A stretch of DNA of 64,000 bases from Albifimbria verrucaria. Lineage: Eukaryota > Ascomycota > Sordariomycetes > Hypocreales > Stachybotryaceae. The stretch covers positions 3,963,758 to 4,027,757 of the forward strand of contig JAHREC010000062.1 of NCBI GenBank assembly GCA_020081605.1, in the 5' to 3' direction. Of this stretch, positions 24,725-37,809 are shown piece by piece. The notes under the pieces are model-generated. The model saw nothing but the letters and a program-made list of their open reading frames with translations, was not told the origin of the DNA and ran no database searches. The translations under genes and the position numbers were made by a program. How positions within the stretch are numbered: position 1 is the first letter of the stretch; each line of letters starts with the position of its first letter.

Positions 24725-25212
24725 TTATCGAGGAGCCCAATTGATTGTGGTTCGGCACTCCAAACGCGATCCCCAATGCTTGGATCCACATCGACCGCAG
24801 CCAGCGCGACGAATCTCCTGATAGTCATTCCAAATCTCATTGCCCGAGCGGGTGCAGGAGGCTTCACCAAGAATGGAAATTCTGCATTCACCTCTCTGCG
24901 CACCTGACGCTCTTCCACTTCTGCTCAAGAGGTTACCGTGTGATCTTAAATTGGAAACAAGACGTGTGAGGAAGCGTTAACTTACCCAGGAGCTCCGTAG
25001 TTGCCATTATTGTCGCGAATAATTTGTTGATTGACAGCAATATCGCAGTCACGGACGAAGTTAACAGCTACGCCGCAGAGGCTGTTCCCGTTGCAGTCGA
25101 AGGAGTCTCGGCGGAAGATCTCATTGTCTGAGGTGCCAACATCAACGTCCGCGATGGCCTTACTGTTCACTCCAACAGCGAGGAGAGCCGCAATAAAAAC
25201 TGAGAACTGCAT
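24725..25212 (-). CDS. Small secreted KP4-killer-toxin-like protein
   Basis: Two exons: 24986-25212 and 24725-24920, with a 65-bp intron (GTAAGT..CAG). The first exon encodes a signal peptide (MQFSVFIAALLAVGVNSKA), a short propeptide ending in a possible Kex2 site (FRRDS), and a cysteine pair (CNGNSLCG). The second carries GECRISILGEASC and GCGRCGSKHWG, the Gly-Cys-x-x-Cys-Gly-Ser arrangement typical of the KP4 family (virus-encoded toxin of Ustilago with many fungal genome homologues). KP4 itself blocks calcium uptake; for fungal homologues antifungal or plant-growth effects are reported in the literature for some members. The expected final Cys is not reached before the stop, so the 3' end may carry a frame break. 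Confidence 0.6.
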
Positions 25213-25628
25213 CTTTGCAAGGTGATAATAATTAGTATATAATTAAACAGGTGTAGGTCTTGGATGATCAGGACTTATGTCAAAGGAGGATGAGTTGTTG
25301 TGATTGTAGAGATTTGGTCGAGAGGCAGAGTGATGGCCTTCCTTCTTATACTCGATTTTCTCTATATAATTCAAATAGTCGAAGCATGAAAATACCATTA
25401 TATCGCCAAGATCTCTAGACGTCTAGTAATCAATACCGTAGGAAGTAACAATAACGGAATAAGCATAAATACACGTCTATTTGGACATTGCGGGGAGTGT
25501 TCGCAGCTTGCAACCTATTCTAGTAATTAATTGGCGGAGAGCATCTACTGGGTTGGCTTATATGGTTGAGATTACCATATACGGAAACTCTGACACTATA
25601 CACTTCTAAGCTGATATACCACCTCGTT
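25213..25628. other. Intergenic, KP4-like promoter side
   Basis: AT-rich, with no gene seen. The first 100-150 bp are the upstream region of the KP4-like gene; no clear TATA box was identified. Confidence 0.4.
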
Positions 25629-27020
25629 TCAATAACTGATGTAACAACCAGCAGGGAAGCTCGTCAAAACGTCCATATTCCTGCTCCTATAGTAATAGTA
25701 AGCAATATGGGATACCAACTTGTCTCTAAGAAGTAGCCCTACTGCTTGAATATATTGGAGGGCGACAGCAAGGAACTGGCCGCGACCAGGCCAATGAGGT
25801 TCATTGATCACTGCAGCGACCAGTGAACATTGCCCTAGGACCCATCCTGGATGAGATACGATGGAGTAGACGCGCGGCCTCATGACCGGCATCATACCCA
25901 AGTATTCTTTGATGGAAATCGGAATGTTTGAGAAGCGCTCTAGAAGATCCAAAATCGAGACATGCTTGTCTACAATCTCCAGCTGTCACGATCCATGCGA
26001 GAGAGTCAAGAGCATTTCAGTCAATACATTGTCATTGGAAGCCTCGGAGAGGAGCTTGGTATTCTAGATCAAGGTCAGCTTCGGCGCATGATGAAAAGTA
26101 TTGCGGTGTAGATATTCATACCACAGGCGTTGCCGTCTGACCCAGCTCCACAAAGGCACCCAGAAGCTCAGCAATGCAGGCAGGGTAGTCTGTCGACAAA
26201 TCTTGTGCGCCATCGGATTCTAGTTTCAGGTATGTATGCCAAAAGAGGTGAAAACATGACAATGTAGGTTGTATGGTGGCCTTGGGATTCAGTGGCAAGA
26301 TCGACAAGCTATCCCCTGTAAGACAAGCCATGCCTTGGGGCATCTCAAGGTCGATATGAATCCCTTGCCGGTCTTAGGGTTTGTTAGTAGACGGATGCTC
26401 TGTACGAGCGACTGCGAGTAGCCCCTCCGGCTGGTAGGGAAGACTTGTAGGAAGACTCTCAGACCGCTAGAGCTTGATCCACTACCCGGAGTTAGGGTGA
26501 GAGCATTTCAAAGACACCGCTTTTCCCGTGAATCCAACTGCACAAAGGCGTCTTCGCTGAAGTGTCAACTCTGAATAAAGGCTCTAGACGATTGGCACCG
26601 TAGTGCTCGAGCAATTGATCGATTGCTGATGGAACTCTATATAAGGTTGAGCGCCAGTGCTCGTGGCCTGTGCGAATGCATCAGTCTGAGCGGATCCGCA
26701 AGTTGAGAATCATGGTATAAGGTGAGCCCTGATGGTCATTATGCAACATGAAGCATAATAGAGGACGTACCACCACCTAAAACAGCGTACGAAATATCCC
26801 TGAGAGACTCTCCTTGGAGCCCTCGTAGCCACCTCATGAATCTGCTCGCATTGGGGGTGGATTACCGTCATTACATCCGGTAAGAACTACCACAGGCTGA
26901 TTTCAGGGCAGCCGTTCAACATAACTATCTAGCTCAGCTAAGCTGCACACATATGACGAGGTTGCTTCGATATCCCGCACAACCTTAGCATAGGAAGGAA
27001 AAGAAAGTTACGGTTAGGGG
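25629..27020 (-). pseudogene. Relic of a CYP505-type P450 reductase domain (FMN and FAD parts)
   Basis: Read on the minus strand, fragments follow the order of the reductase half of fungal self-sufficient P450s (CYP505, P450foxy). AKVVRDIEATSS and LAELDSYVERLP lead into the FMN-domain strand QPVVVLT. RFMRWLRG, ISYAVLGGG and STLYRVPSAIDQLLEHYG follow. The FAD-domain part gives GDSLSILPLNPKATI, LLGAFVELGQTAT, RPRVYSI and NEPHWPGRGQFL. The haem domain and the NADPH-binding end are absent. An in-frame TGA at 26903-26905 (minus) sits where homologues have a sense codon (Arg CGA to TGA would fit a C-to-T RIP change), and further frame breaks occur. This is a real remnant rather than a gene with only assembly errors. 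No flanking repeat was recognised. Confidence 0.65.
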
Positions 27021-28193
27021 AAACTCTATATTAATAATGTAAGCAGGCCAGAGAGCATTTCGCAGGTCGCTTAAAGAAGCTGATGCGATATGTAAATGAG
27101 CCCCTGAGCACGGTTCCTGCGGGCCATGGTGCTGCGTGGCACCGTGCTTGGTGAAGAAGTTCAATGCCGGACTCTGGAAGACCTGACATACCGCGTAACA
27201 ACCACATCATTTGTGAATCCTACATCTCCACCAGTGTGGTTCCTTGTTGTGCAGAAGTGTTTAAGCATTCGTCTCCATGCCGCCCCGGGTCCCTGCCAGT
27301 GTACGGGCTCACGCTCCCTCTCATGCTGTCATAACATGGCATTGGCCATATAAGCTCCGTTATATGAATAAATACTCATTATTATCAATCAATATTTCTA
27401 ACAAACTTTTGAAAAATTTCCTTATAAAACAACAAATTCATATTTTAATTTTCACTCCTCAACATTGTGCAGTTCACGCCACATGAGCCTTGTGACCTTG
27501 TATGCTCGGATATGGATACTATTATTAGTATTAAAATACATCCAAAGAGCTGAATGTCCAGTAGGGTTTGTAAGCACTGCGTTTGAGTTCTATTCTTAGA
27601 TCCTCAAAATACAATCACGAGGCAGTGAAGGTGGGTGTGATCGTTGTGGGCAATAACCAAGCCATCTATTTCTACGCCGATATAGAATCGTTCAGCACGC
27701 TGTAAGACTCATTTTTAAGCAAGAAAAAACTTTTCTAAGAACAATGAGAATAAAAAATTAGGTATACTAGTTGCAGAAAGTAAAGAACAAGATGAAGACA
27801 AACATAGTACGTTATGGTCAAGCCCCTGAGGACTCTTCTATAAGCAATAATGTGGAGAATCGATTATACAAGCTAGAAAAGGTAAAGAAGAAGATAACTA
27901 GAGAGATATGTGCAATTTGCTACGCGATGAAGAAAAGGAGACTAAATTGTAGTTGAGAAAAATGGATAGAACAGGCAAATACTAATATTCATGAATGGTA
28001 GGTCTCTAACCATCATTCATCCGCCGCCCGATCTATTCTATCAAACTCCATTGGGTATTGCAAAACCAATTCTTCCTCGATCCTAGTATGCAAAACACCC
28101 ATCCCGCCAATCTATAGATATGCATAATGGACACATTAGACAGTCGTATCAAGCCCTCTAGCAAAGCACAGCAACTGCTTCCAAATCATACAC
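27021..28193. other. Intergenic, AT-rich, no gene recognised
   Basis: 27350-28180 is AT-rich with only short frames. A lysine-rich frame at 27771-27956 (+) has no recognisable motif. This spacer marks the change from accessory to conserved block. Confidence 0.45.
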
Positions 28194-29977
<1,784 letters not shown>

Positions 29978-31679
29978 GGCCGAGACGCTGCCCAGGCGGG
30001 ATCAGAGACAAGCTGGGAACAAGGTTGGAGGGGCCACGCGATCTCGGGTGCCCACATAGTACATATACAGCCCAGACGCTGCTCAAGCTGCCACAATAAG
30101 TGGCTCTCGAGTGGGTTAATTACGTCTGCCGAGCGACGCAGCAACAGTGGAAAATCGCCAGGAGCACGCTGCAGCCAAGCCAGATCTCATCGTACAGCAA
30201 GCAAAGTAAATACCCTCGACGACAGGATGAAAAGAAAAGGGCGGCCCTTGGACACGGCGGGGATTACCCGAACAGGCCGTCTTCAGCCTACAATCGATGT
30301 CAATTGCTGGCAAAGTGACACAGACGCAGCCGGGCTTCCGAGGCTGATGGCCCAAACAGGCAACACCCTGTCTTGGATCCCTTGCTTGGCATCCATTCAG
30401 GATTTTTCTCCAGCCAAGGGTGCTCCAGCATCTACTCTTCCGCTATACTGGTACTACATACCACGTACAGCACGGAGCTCGCGAGATCAAATCTGCAGAT
30501 GCGATGCGATGCCAAGCTCTATAAACGAAAAACCATCGCCCGGGCCAATCAGCTCGGTCGCCCAGCTCCATGCTTGGTCCCTCGCCTTTACCCGAGATAT
30601 AAAACCAACCGGGCGCCACCCACACAGCCAAGAGAACGTCGGATGGGTCACCGTCTTTCGCATTATCAACTCGTCGAAACTCGGCCTTCTCTCATTTGAG
30701 GCTCTTGGCAATTAAGATAAACGGGTCCAGGCCTAACCAGCGGCAAACACATGGGCCCGAGGTCATCAGCTAACCTGAAATCCTTTAGCTCGCCAGCGAC
30801 TTATCCACGGCCAGCGCAGCTAATTGGACCACCTCGCAACGATGGGGTGTGAATGGTAGGGTTGCAAGAATAGTATCCTAGCCGCGGCTGGGGTACGAGT
30901 TTCTCTCATTGAACAGCCTATCTGCCCCCTTGGTTGCCACAGCGGCTCAGCTTTAACACATCGGGGCGATAACTCCGGCGGTCTTCACACCCACTGGCTC
31001 CTTCGCTGGAGGATTCATGCTGCTGGTGCACATGCTGATTGTGGCCGAATTTGGTCCCAAGTCCTTCATGATATCAGCCGTCGATGAAGACTCGTGAAGC
31101 CCAAATAATTGAGCGTCATGTTTCCTGAATCACTGATGCTACAGCATACAAGCGTGTAATTCGAAAACTGCGCCTCTTTCCCACTTAATTATATACGAGC
31201 TTTTATACTCGTATCAGCGCCGCTTCAATACGGCACAGCTTAACTTATTTTATTCGCTGTGCTTTATTTAGCATGGCACGGGTTTTAGCTAAACTGGAGA
31301 CTTGCGGTAGACTCAATACCGTAGCTCGTGTCCATCAATTAATTAACCGGGTCCCTGGAAACTGGGGATTGACGTATCGCAAATGCCACATCAACAGCCC
31401 AAACACTCAAAATACGACCGAAACAGTCGTCACAAAAATAAAAATCGAATAATCATCATTATCAAATTCGAACCCGGAAGCATCTCTCCAAGTTACTAAT
31501 CCGCCATGACATCGTTGCGCAGCACTAAACCCAACCCCAGGGCAGCCGACCGCCATGTCTCAGCGCCATCTCCAGGGTAACCACCCACCTTTGTCAACAG
31601 CTGCGCTTCTCCCACTTCCTCCCACGACAACGCCTTGCCCGGGCCATTGTCCTCTCGCACCGCCCGCCAGCACCTCGCC
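29978..31679. other. Divergent promoter region between the mannosidase and RTT109
   Basis: 1.7 kb between two divergent genes. Overlapping frames at 30100-30715 on both strands are GC-rich, but no domain was recognised and they look spurious. 31170-31300 is AT-rich; 31500-31679 is C-rich, leading into RTT109. Confidence 0.5.
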
Positions 31680-33380
31680 ATGGACCCGAAAGAACCGTCC
31701 GCCGACCACGGCCTCCGCGATAGGCTCGCTCCGCTGCTCCCCAAGGGCCACCGCTTCGGCGTCCATCACCTGTCCACGCCCCCGCGCAAGGTGGACGCTC
31801 TGTACTCTGCGCCGCCGAACCAGCGCCCCGATCGGACGTATTGCGAGAATCACTTCTTGGCTGTGTCAATCGATGCCCCTGCGACGACCGGGTCCGATGC
31901 TGACGCACCCCGCCAGTCCGTGCTTGTGCTCGGCGTCGAGGTCTTCATCTACACCACCGCACATTCCACTACCCTCTTCGTCTCCAAGGCCGACTCGACA
32001 GGCCACTTGACCCTGCTCAACCTCCCGCGTGGCTCGCCCAGCCCCATCCGCGAGGTCTGCTCCGCCTTCGTCTCGTATCTTGTCGCCGCCCGCCGCCGCA
32101 AGGACGTCCAATTCATCGTCAGCCTGTTTGCCCGCGCGCAGTCCCAATATCTCTTCCCCGGTAGCGTCGAATGCCCCGGCAAGCACGTCCTCGACGACCG
32201 CGGCCTGGTCAAATGGTGGTGCCGCGTGCTCAATCCACTCCTCGAGAGCCCTCCCACGGGAAGCGGTGCGCCGTGGAGAAATACCAAGGGCTATCTTCTG
32301 GTTCCTGGCCTGGATGACTACGAGACACGTGCTTTCATACCTCGCTCCTCCTTACCACTGTGGTCTCTAGGCCACCCGCTCGAGCGCATATCCCACTACT
32401 ACCGCGAGTTCGACTGGGTGCCTCCACGATGCCTCATCCCCAAGTTCCCCGACGATCCTAAATCCCGTTTCCGTGACGAGCTGGACGAAGAGGCCGCCAA
32501 GACCGGGGCTATGCAAACAACCGGAAGCTGGAAGAGCGTCAAGACTCTAAACACCTTCTGGGAAATGATGGCCTTCCGGCAGGAGTGCTCAAGCAGGAGA
32601 CTCACAGGCTTCATCTGGGTTGTCTTTGACGACCTAGAGGACAAGGACTTCAAATCAGCACCAGCCACTTCCGACGCTCCATCCAAGGAGCAAGCCGGTG
32701 CCACAGTACCCCAAACGCCAAAGAAGCAGAGAACCATATCCAATATCACACCCAGCACCACTCCCCGGAAGCTCTTCCCGCTCAAAACCGACTCTCCCAC
32801 TTCACCCTCGAAATCCACACAAGACAAGAAATCTGCGAAGAAAAAGAAGGAGAAGAAGAAGAAGCTTCGAGGTCCTATAACTCCGCGCCAGCCCAGGATC
32901 AAAACCTCACAACGAAATTATCTCCTCGACCGCCCCACCACCACACCATACTACCACTGGCCCTCGCAAGGTCGTGGCACACGTATCGTCGACGAGCCCG
33001 ACTACAAGCGCATAGTAGATCTGCTGCTGCACCTAGACTTTGCAACCCTCGACAAGGCGACGGGTAGCACCCATCGCTGGATCGGCGAGGTTGGCATGGG
33101 CAGCAGCGGGTGGGGCTACGACGTCGTCGGCGAGCGTGAGGTCCCCGTCGCTTCCGCTTCTGCCGAGAACGCCACTGGTCAGCAGGTCAACAACCTGTCG
33201 GGCCTGGTCAAGCGGAAACGTGGTGACACCACGGGCGGAGAAGATACCGCAGCAAAGGTCAACGTGCTCAGCGCAGGCCTGGTAAAGAAGAAGCCCAAGG
33301 AACAGCCGCAGCTAGCGCCTGAGGCACCAGAGGTGAACGTCCTCGGCGCAGGACTTGTGCGGAAGAAGCCAAAGGCATGA
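31680..33380 (+). CDS. RTT109: Histone H3 lysine-56 acetyltransferase Rtt109
   Basis: 566 residues in one uninterrupted exon, with the start at MDPKEPSADHG; the same frame extends 15 codons further upstream. Family landmarks: HHLSTPPRKVDALYSAPPNQRPDRTYCENHFLAV (given by position, residues about 22-55), then VFIYTTAHSTTLFVSKADSTG, FARAQSQYLFPGS, KHVLDDRGLVKWWCRVL, and RCLIPKFPDDPKSRF. A long lysine-rich, low-complexity insert (residues about 350-410) is followed by a conserved YYHWPSQGRG-type strand. The tail holds repeats ending VNVLGAGLVRKKPKA. Rtt109 acetylates H3 on newly made nucleosomes with Asf1 and Vps75 and supports genome stability and repeat silencing. Unlike its neighbours it carries no frame break. 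Confidence 0.92.
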   Translation: MDPKEPSADHGLRDRLAPLLPKGHRFGVHHLSTPPRKVDALYSAPPNQRPDRTYCENHFLAVSIDAPATTGSDADAPRQSVLVLGVEVFIYTTAHSTTLFVSKADSTGHLTLLNLPRGSPSPIREVCSAFVSYLVAARRRKDVQFIVSLFARAQSQYLFPGSVECPGKHVLDDRGLVKWWCRVLNPLLESPPTGSGAPWRNTKGYLLVPGLDDYETRAFIPRSSLPLWSLGHPLERISHYYREFDWVPPRCLIPKFPDDPKSRFRDELDEEAAKTGAMQTTGSWKSVKTLNTFWEMMAFRQECSSRRLTGFIWVVFDDLEDKDFKSAPATSDAPSKEQAGATVPQTPKKQRTISNITPSTTPRKLFPLKTDSPTSPSKSTQDKKSAKKKKEKKKKLRGPITPRQPRIKTSQRNYLLDRPTTTPYYHWPSQGRGTRIVDEPDYKRIVDLLLHLDFATLDKATGSTHRWIGEVGMGSSGWGYDVVGEREVPVASASAENATGQQVNNLSGLVKRKRGDTTGGEDTAAKVNVLSAGLVKKKPKEQPQLAPEAPEVNVLGAGLVRKKPKA

Positions 33381-33749
33381 GCAGGTTCATTATTCTCAGT
33401 AGACTCGAGATGTGGAAAAATTGTGGAAATCTTGGCGTTGAATTTTGGGTTGGCCTTAGTGGCAGAGCCGAAGGATCGGCAATTGGATCAGCATTGGCGT
33501 TCAAGTGGGTAAAGGTATCGTCACTATTGCCGAATATGCCCCTAGTTATCAGGCATCTAAAAGAATGAAATTGAATACCAAACATGGCCTACTTCAGTGG
33601 TGATATGTATTCGTTACAAGCCCAGCGTAACGTATGTGATTATTTCTGTCCTAAACGTCTCATGTTCTGACGGCTATCATTCTGCCTCATTAATCCTAGA
33701 CGTCTGATCCAGCATTGTTTCAGCAATAATAGCCGCCTATCAGCCTCTT

Positions 33750-34952
33750 TCACTTCTTCAGAAACTGCATGTTGACAGGTGTGATTGCTTGTCCACCGGA
33801 CAACACGGCCATGATATTCCGCATGCTCAGTTCCTCGAAGCCCTTGTGCGTCTCCACTGTGCCGCCAGCATTATGGCATGTAAGCATCGCTCGACCTTGC
33901 ACAGCAAATTGTCGCAGTTTCTCGTGTACGTGTGGCTCATTCTGGTGAACGTCTAGCGCTATAGCGCTGATATGGTTGCGCTCAAGAGCCTCAGCTAGGG
34001 CGTCCTCATCGACGAGATTACCGCGAGCCACGTTGACGAAGCGAGTGCCTGCACGAAACGATTGCAGTGAGGTGGCATTAATGATGGGGTCCTGGCCTGA
34101 CGGAGCGCATAGAACAACACAGTCAGATGCTTGGAGGAGGCTCTCGAGGCTTGAGTGGGAGGTGGCCTTTACAGCCGCTTCAATGCCGGCAGGCTTAGGC
34201 TCGATATCGTAATAGTGGATGTTCATGCCGAAACCATGATGACATCGTGTAGCGACCTGCTGACCGATATTTCCCAAGCCAATCAGGCCCAGCACATGGC
34301 CCCGTAGATTGTGCGACTGAGCCGTAGCTTCTTTATGGCATGATTGGAAGTCGGACGAGTCATCAGTTATGGCAGACGAGATGCACCACGGCAGATGCCT
34401 GAAGGTAGAGATGATCATGGCGACGGCAAAATCTGCCACGGCTTCCGCAGCCGCAAGCCCCGAGTTGCAGTATATAATACCTAGCACGCCGTTAACTCAA
34501 CCCCTGAGATCAGTCCATATCAAACATACCTCGTTCGCCCATCAATTTTGTGTCTGCCCAATCGAAACCAGCCCCAGCGCTGGCGAATAGCTTTACGCTT
34601 GGGGGCAGCAAATCGATTAGCTCAGAATCCCAGTTACCCATCTCACCACCCGTACCCCAGAAGGGTCGGAAAATAGCCTGAAAGTCCCCCATCGCTGTTC
34701 CTTCAGCGCCTTGATGAACTGCTGTCGTTCACGCTCAGGTGCCTCAGGGCGTATGATCTCAAACTGCGCACTAAAGGCCGCGTACGTCTCGAGATTGTAT
34801 CGCACAGGGTCGCCGATATGGAGAACTTTCGGCCTTAAGAATTTTGTAGGAGAAAGGGGCAGAAGGTGGTTGGCGGAGATGGGATGGAGTGGAGCAGGAG
34901 AAGCCGAGCGAGGGGTCGAGGCTGGCACAGGCGTATTAACTGGCTCAGCCAT
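33750..34952 (-). CDS. D-isomer-specific 2-hydroxyacid dehydrogenase (NAD-dependent), one frame break
   Basis: Exon 1 starts at MAEPVNTPVP (34952); exon 2 is 33750-34480; the intron is 34481-34529 (GTATGT..TAG). Exon 2 holds the NAD motif LGLIGLGNIGQQVA, catalytic Arg in VNVARGNLVDEDAL, Glu in LDVHQNEPHVHE, and a His in LTCHNAGG where the family usually has P-H. Exon 1 gives PKVLHIGDPVRYN and SAGAGFDWAD. The frame breaks in exon 1 at the run 34686-34690, one G missing. It should interconvert a 2-ketoacid and its D-hydroxyacid (glyoxylate/hydroxypyruvate reductase-like). Unrelated low-complexity coding-like sequence upstream to 35516 in the same frame is probably 5' UTR/promoter. Confidence 0.85.
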
Positions 34953-35529
34953 GGCGATAGCAAGCTTGGCGCGATAAAGCTGCGAGGCGGGCGCAAAAGT
35001 CGTGTGTGCTAGCAACGAGGTCGAAGAAAGATGATGTCTCGTCGATGTTGTCGAGGTGAGGCTGAGCTTGGTATAACAGGCCGGCTGCCGGCTCTCGAGT
35101 GCAGCTCTTACAGCTGCACACAACCCCGCCGATCTAGGAGTTGGCACAAAGTCACTTCTCCAATAGAGCAGTCCGAGATAAGCGCCCAGCGTGCTCCACC
35201 TTGGCGGTCGAGCAGGGTCGCGAAGCTCAGTAGGATAGTCAATTGAGCGCACGGTTTTAATGCTGCAGCTCTTACATGATGCCGGGCCTATCGGCGCTGT
35301 GGGGTCAATGCGCACCCGAGCTGGAATATTTAAACGTTGGCCTAATGAGAGTGTGAAGCCACCCCCACCGTGTAGCTGATCCTTGTCTTGATATACCGGA
35401 AGTTGGAGAAGTGCTTGCCACGCGGGGTTACACTGGGCTTCAAAGGGTGACGACGAGCTGCGGGGAGGGGCTGGGGTTGGACCTTTGGATAGATGACGGT
35501 GCTGTCCATGCCGCATCGTGTCTCATCTC

Positions 35530-37809
35530 CTATAGCTCGCTCATATCTGGCAAAGCTTGCGTAGCCTGGAAATGCGGTTCGGGCGCCGGCGCCACAAACA
35601 TCTTCGCACGTTGATCGTCAACATTGCGCGAGTTGTCGCCAATCGGAAACGCCAGCCGACCTGTGTCAACCACGGTGCGCCATTCTGCAAGCTCGAATGC
35701 ACGCTTGACTACCTGGATCAGCATCAGGTCGCCACCTTGTTGCCCTATCACAGATCCAGATACGGGCTGGTATTCGGTTCTCACAGTGACTTTTGATTCG
35801 TATGGTCGTTGGGCGACTATCACTTTTAGTCAGGTCCTGCAAGGGGCGAGATAAGCATGGCTTACAAGGTGCGATTAAATGAGGAACCTGCAGCACGGGA
35901 GGTAGCAGCTCCGGGGTGATACCCTGACTGTGGTTGGTAGCCTAGAGGCACTGTTAGTTTGCAACACACACATCATGAACAACGGACTACCTTTGCAACT
36001 CGCCACGATAGATGGGATCCTCTGTTTCCATTTGAAGTATCATCAACGTGTCTGGAGACTTTTGGAGAGCCATGACGTGTGTATCGAACCATGTCCGGAA
36101 GATACTGAGCCGTTCACCGTATGTATCATAGTCCGACCTTGAGACCCGTTTTCCCATGTCCCTAGCGGAGTTAGAAACGGCCCTTGTTTGATGTACTAGA
36201 GACATACCATCGAAACCGGATGTTCTTTTCCATGAACGGGCCATGGCCAAATGCCTCTGTATAGTCGTTCCGGAAATCCTCATAACGATGATACAATTCA
36301 TAGCAAAATGCTAGGAAGGGAGCCTAGAGAGGTCAGCCACGATCGAAATCTGGAAAGCAGGGCTTACTTCATCTAAATACTCCTGCAGTCCTAATCCTTG
36401 TGCTTGCGCGGGTGGATTTTTGCCCAGGTTTCGGCCAAGTTTAGCGGCTTGGCCTTTATTCCGAGGAAATTCTCAATGACAGTGACGAACTGTTTATTCA
36501 TAGCTTCGTCGCTTTCTGAAGAGTTTGAGTAGAAGCCAGAAGCATAGATGAGATTTTGGGGAGAGAGTCATCATATTTGAGGCCAAGGACAGCGTCCGCA
36601 ATTTCCTCGAGCATGCTAATATGAAGGCTGGACAACCCGATATTGTCGAGACTAAGACTGTGTGAGCAGCAATACGGAAAAAGATGTGGAGGACGAACGT
36701 GGCGCTGTTTTCAAGAGTCTTATCAGCACTGGCACTTCTTGAAGGGCGGAGGGCGTAAAGTCCCTGCAAAGCTGCATTTTGAAGAGCCCCATCGACCTCT
36801 GTGGGACATGTTAGCGACGTTCCATGGCCATTGGAGTGAAACCTCATACGGTCAGTGCCAATCGAATATTCCAGCCAGTTGTATGTCGAAATAGCAGCCG
36901 AGGCGCCGGCTGACACTCCGCCTGGCGCTTGGTAGCCATCTGCTCTGGGGTTCCATGGCGCTGAAACATCGACCCAATCATTGCCAGCGTCCAATTGAGA
37001 TGTCTTCGTCTTGCCCACAATCACGGCACCCATTCGGAGGATTTCTTGGACCAGAGCAGCCGATTTATGAGCTGCTGCCATGTAGAGTTCAGACCAAGCC
37101 CGGCTTGATAGAGTCGTGTACAAGCCGTTGAGGGAAAGGGACTCGCTGATGGATATGCGGACTCCAGAGAGTGGCAGCTCTGGGTGTGGGGGCGAGTGGT
37201 ACAGGCGAGAAGGTACAGGAACGGCCTTGACAGTTCCGTCGGTTGACAAAGAATTGAGGGCTCGGAATCTGAAACAGGTGAGCATGGAGGCAGGTTAGCA
37301 TCAGGGCCACATACTGATCAGGCTTGTGGACATCTTCTGGGATGACGCCAAAGGTGAACGCTTCCGCAGTATCGTCGTATAGTTTCCACGCTTGGTGCAA
37401 ATTTGGCCCATGCAGAAAATACGGACCGGAGGGTAAATCTTTGATCTCATCTAGGGCATGAATGTCGTTGAGGTGATACAGTTCGCGAACTCCTAGATTG
37501 GCAAGCTTGAGCGTAGATATGTCGCTTTCGTTGCCGCCGGGCTTTTCCACCAAGACAAAGCCAAATTCAGGAACAAATACGTCGTCTACAACATCGAAGA
37601 AATGCAGTTGGGCCTCAAGATCACCGAAAATCTCGTTGGTGCTGAGCAGAGTCACTGGTATGATGGAGTCTGGGTTGATGGTCTCCTCGATTGAGCCCTG
37701 GCGAGGTGTAAGCTAGGAGCCAAGAGACGCGAGGAAAACACGTACTAATTTTTGAGGGTGTATGAGATAGCCTGCAGCCTGCGACGAGGCAAGTGATGAG
37801 GGATTTCAT
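35530..37809 (-). CDS. Amidase-signature family protein with N-terminal extension, several frame breaks
   Basis: The N-terminal exon (MKSLITCLVAG) could be a signal sequence. A beta-rich extension of about 150 residues (LHFFDVVDDVFVPEFGFVLVEKP) precedes the amidase core: ISISESLSLNGLYTTLSSRAW, GKTKTSQLDAGNDWVD (with the Lys of the Ser-cisSer-Lys triad), RADGYQAPGGVSAGASAA, and YNWLEYSIGTD. After a 51-bp intron-like stretch comes ALQNAALQGLYALRPSRSAS. The C-terminal part follows through several breaks to RTEYQPVSGSVIGQQG and the stop at 35530. Usual GGSSxG and GGSxR serines are not seen: GGVSAG replaces the first, and the second falls at the intron border. It resembles fungal amidases fused to a scytalone-type N-terminal domain, but substrate is unknown. 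Confidence 0.7.

Noticed and set aside
30100..30715. Overlapping open frames of 60-160 codons on both strands
   Set aside because: No domain, no conserved motif, and they lie in the divergent promoter between two strong genes.
31460..31480. GGGTTCGAAT-like T-loop on the minus strand
   Set aside because: No acceptor or D arm at the right distance.
31555..32370. Frames on both strands overlapping RTT109
   Set aside because: Shadows of a GC-rich real gene in other frames.
34953..35516. N-terminal extension of the hydroxyacid dehydrogenase frame
   Set aside because: Ser/Pro/Arg-rich sequence without family similarity; the usual start region begins at MAEPVN (34952).
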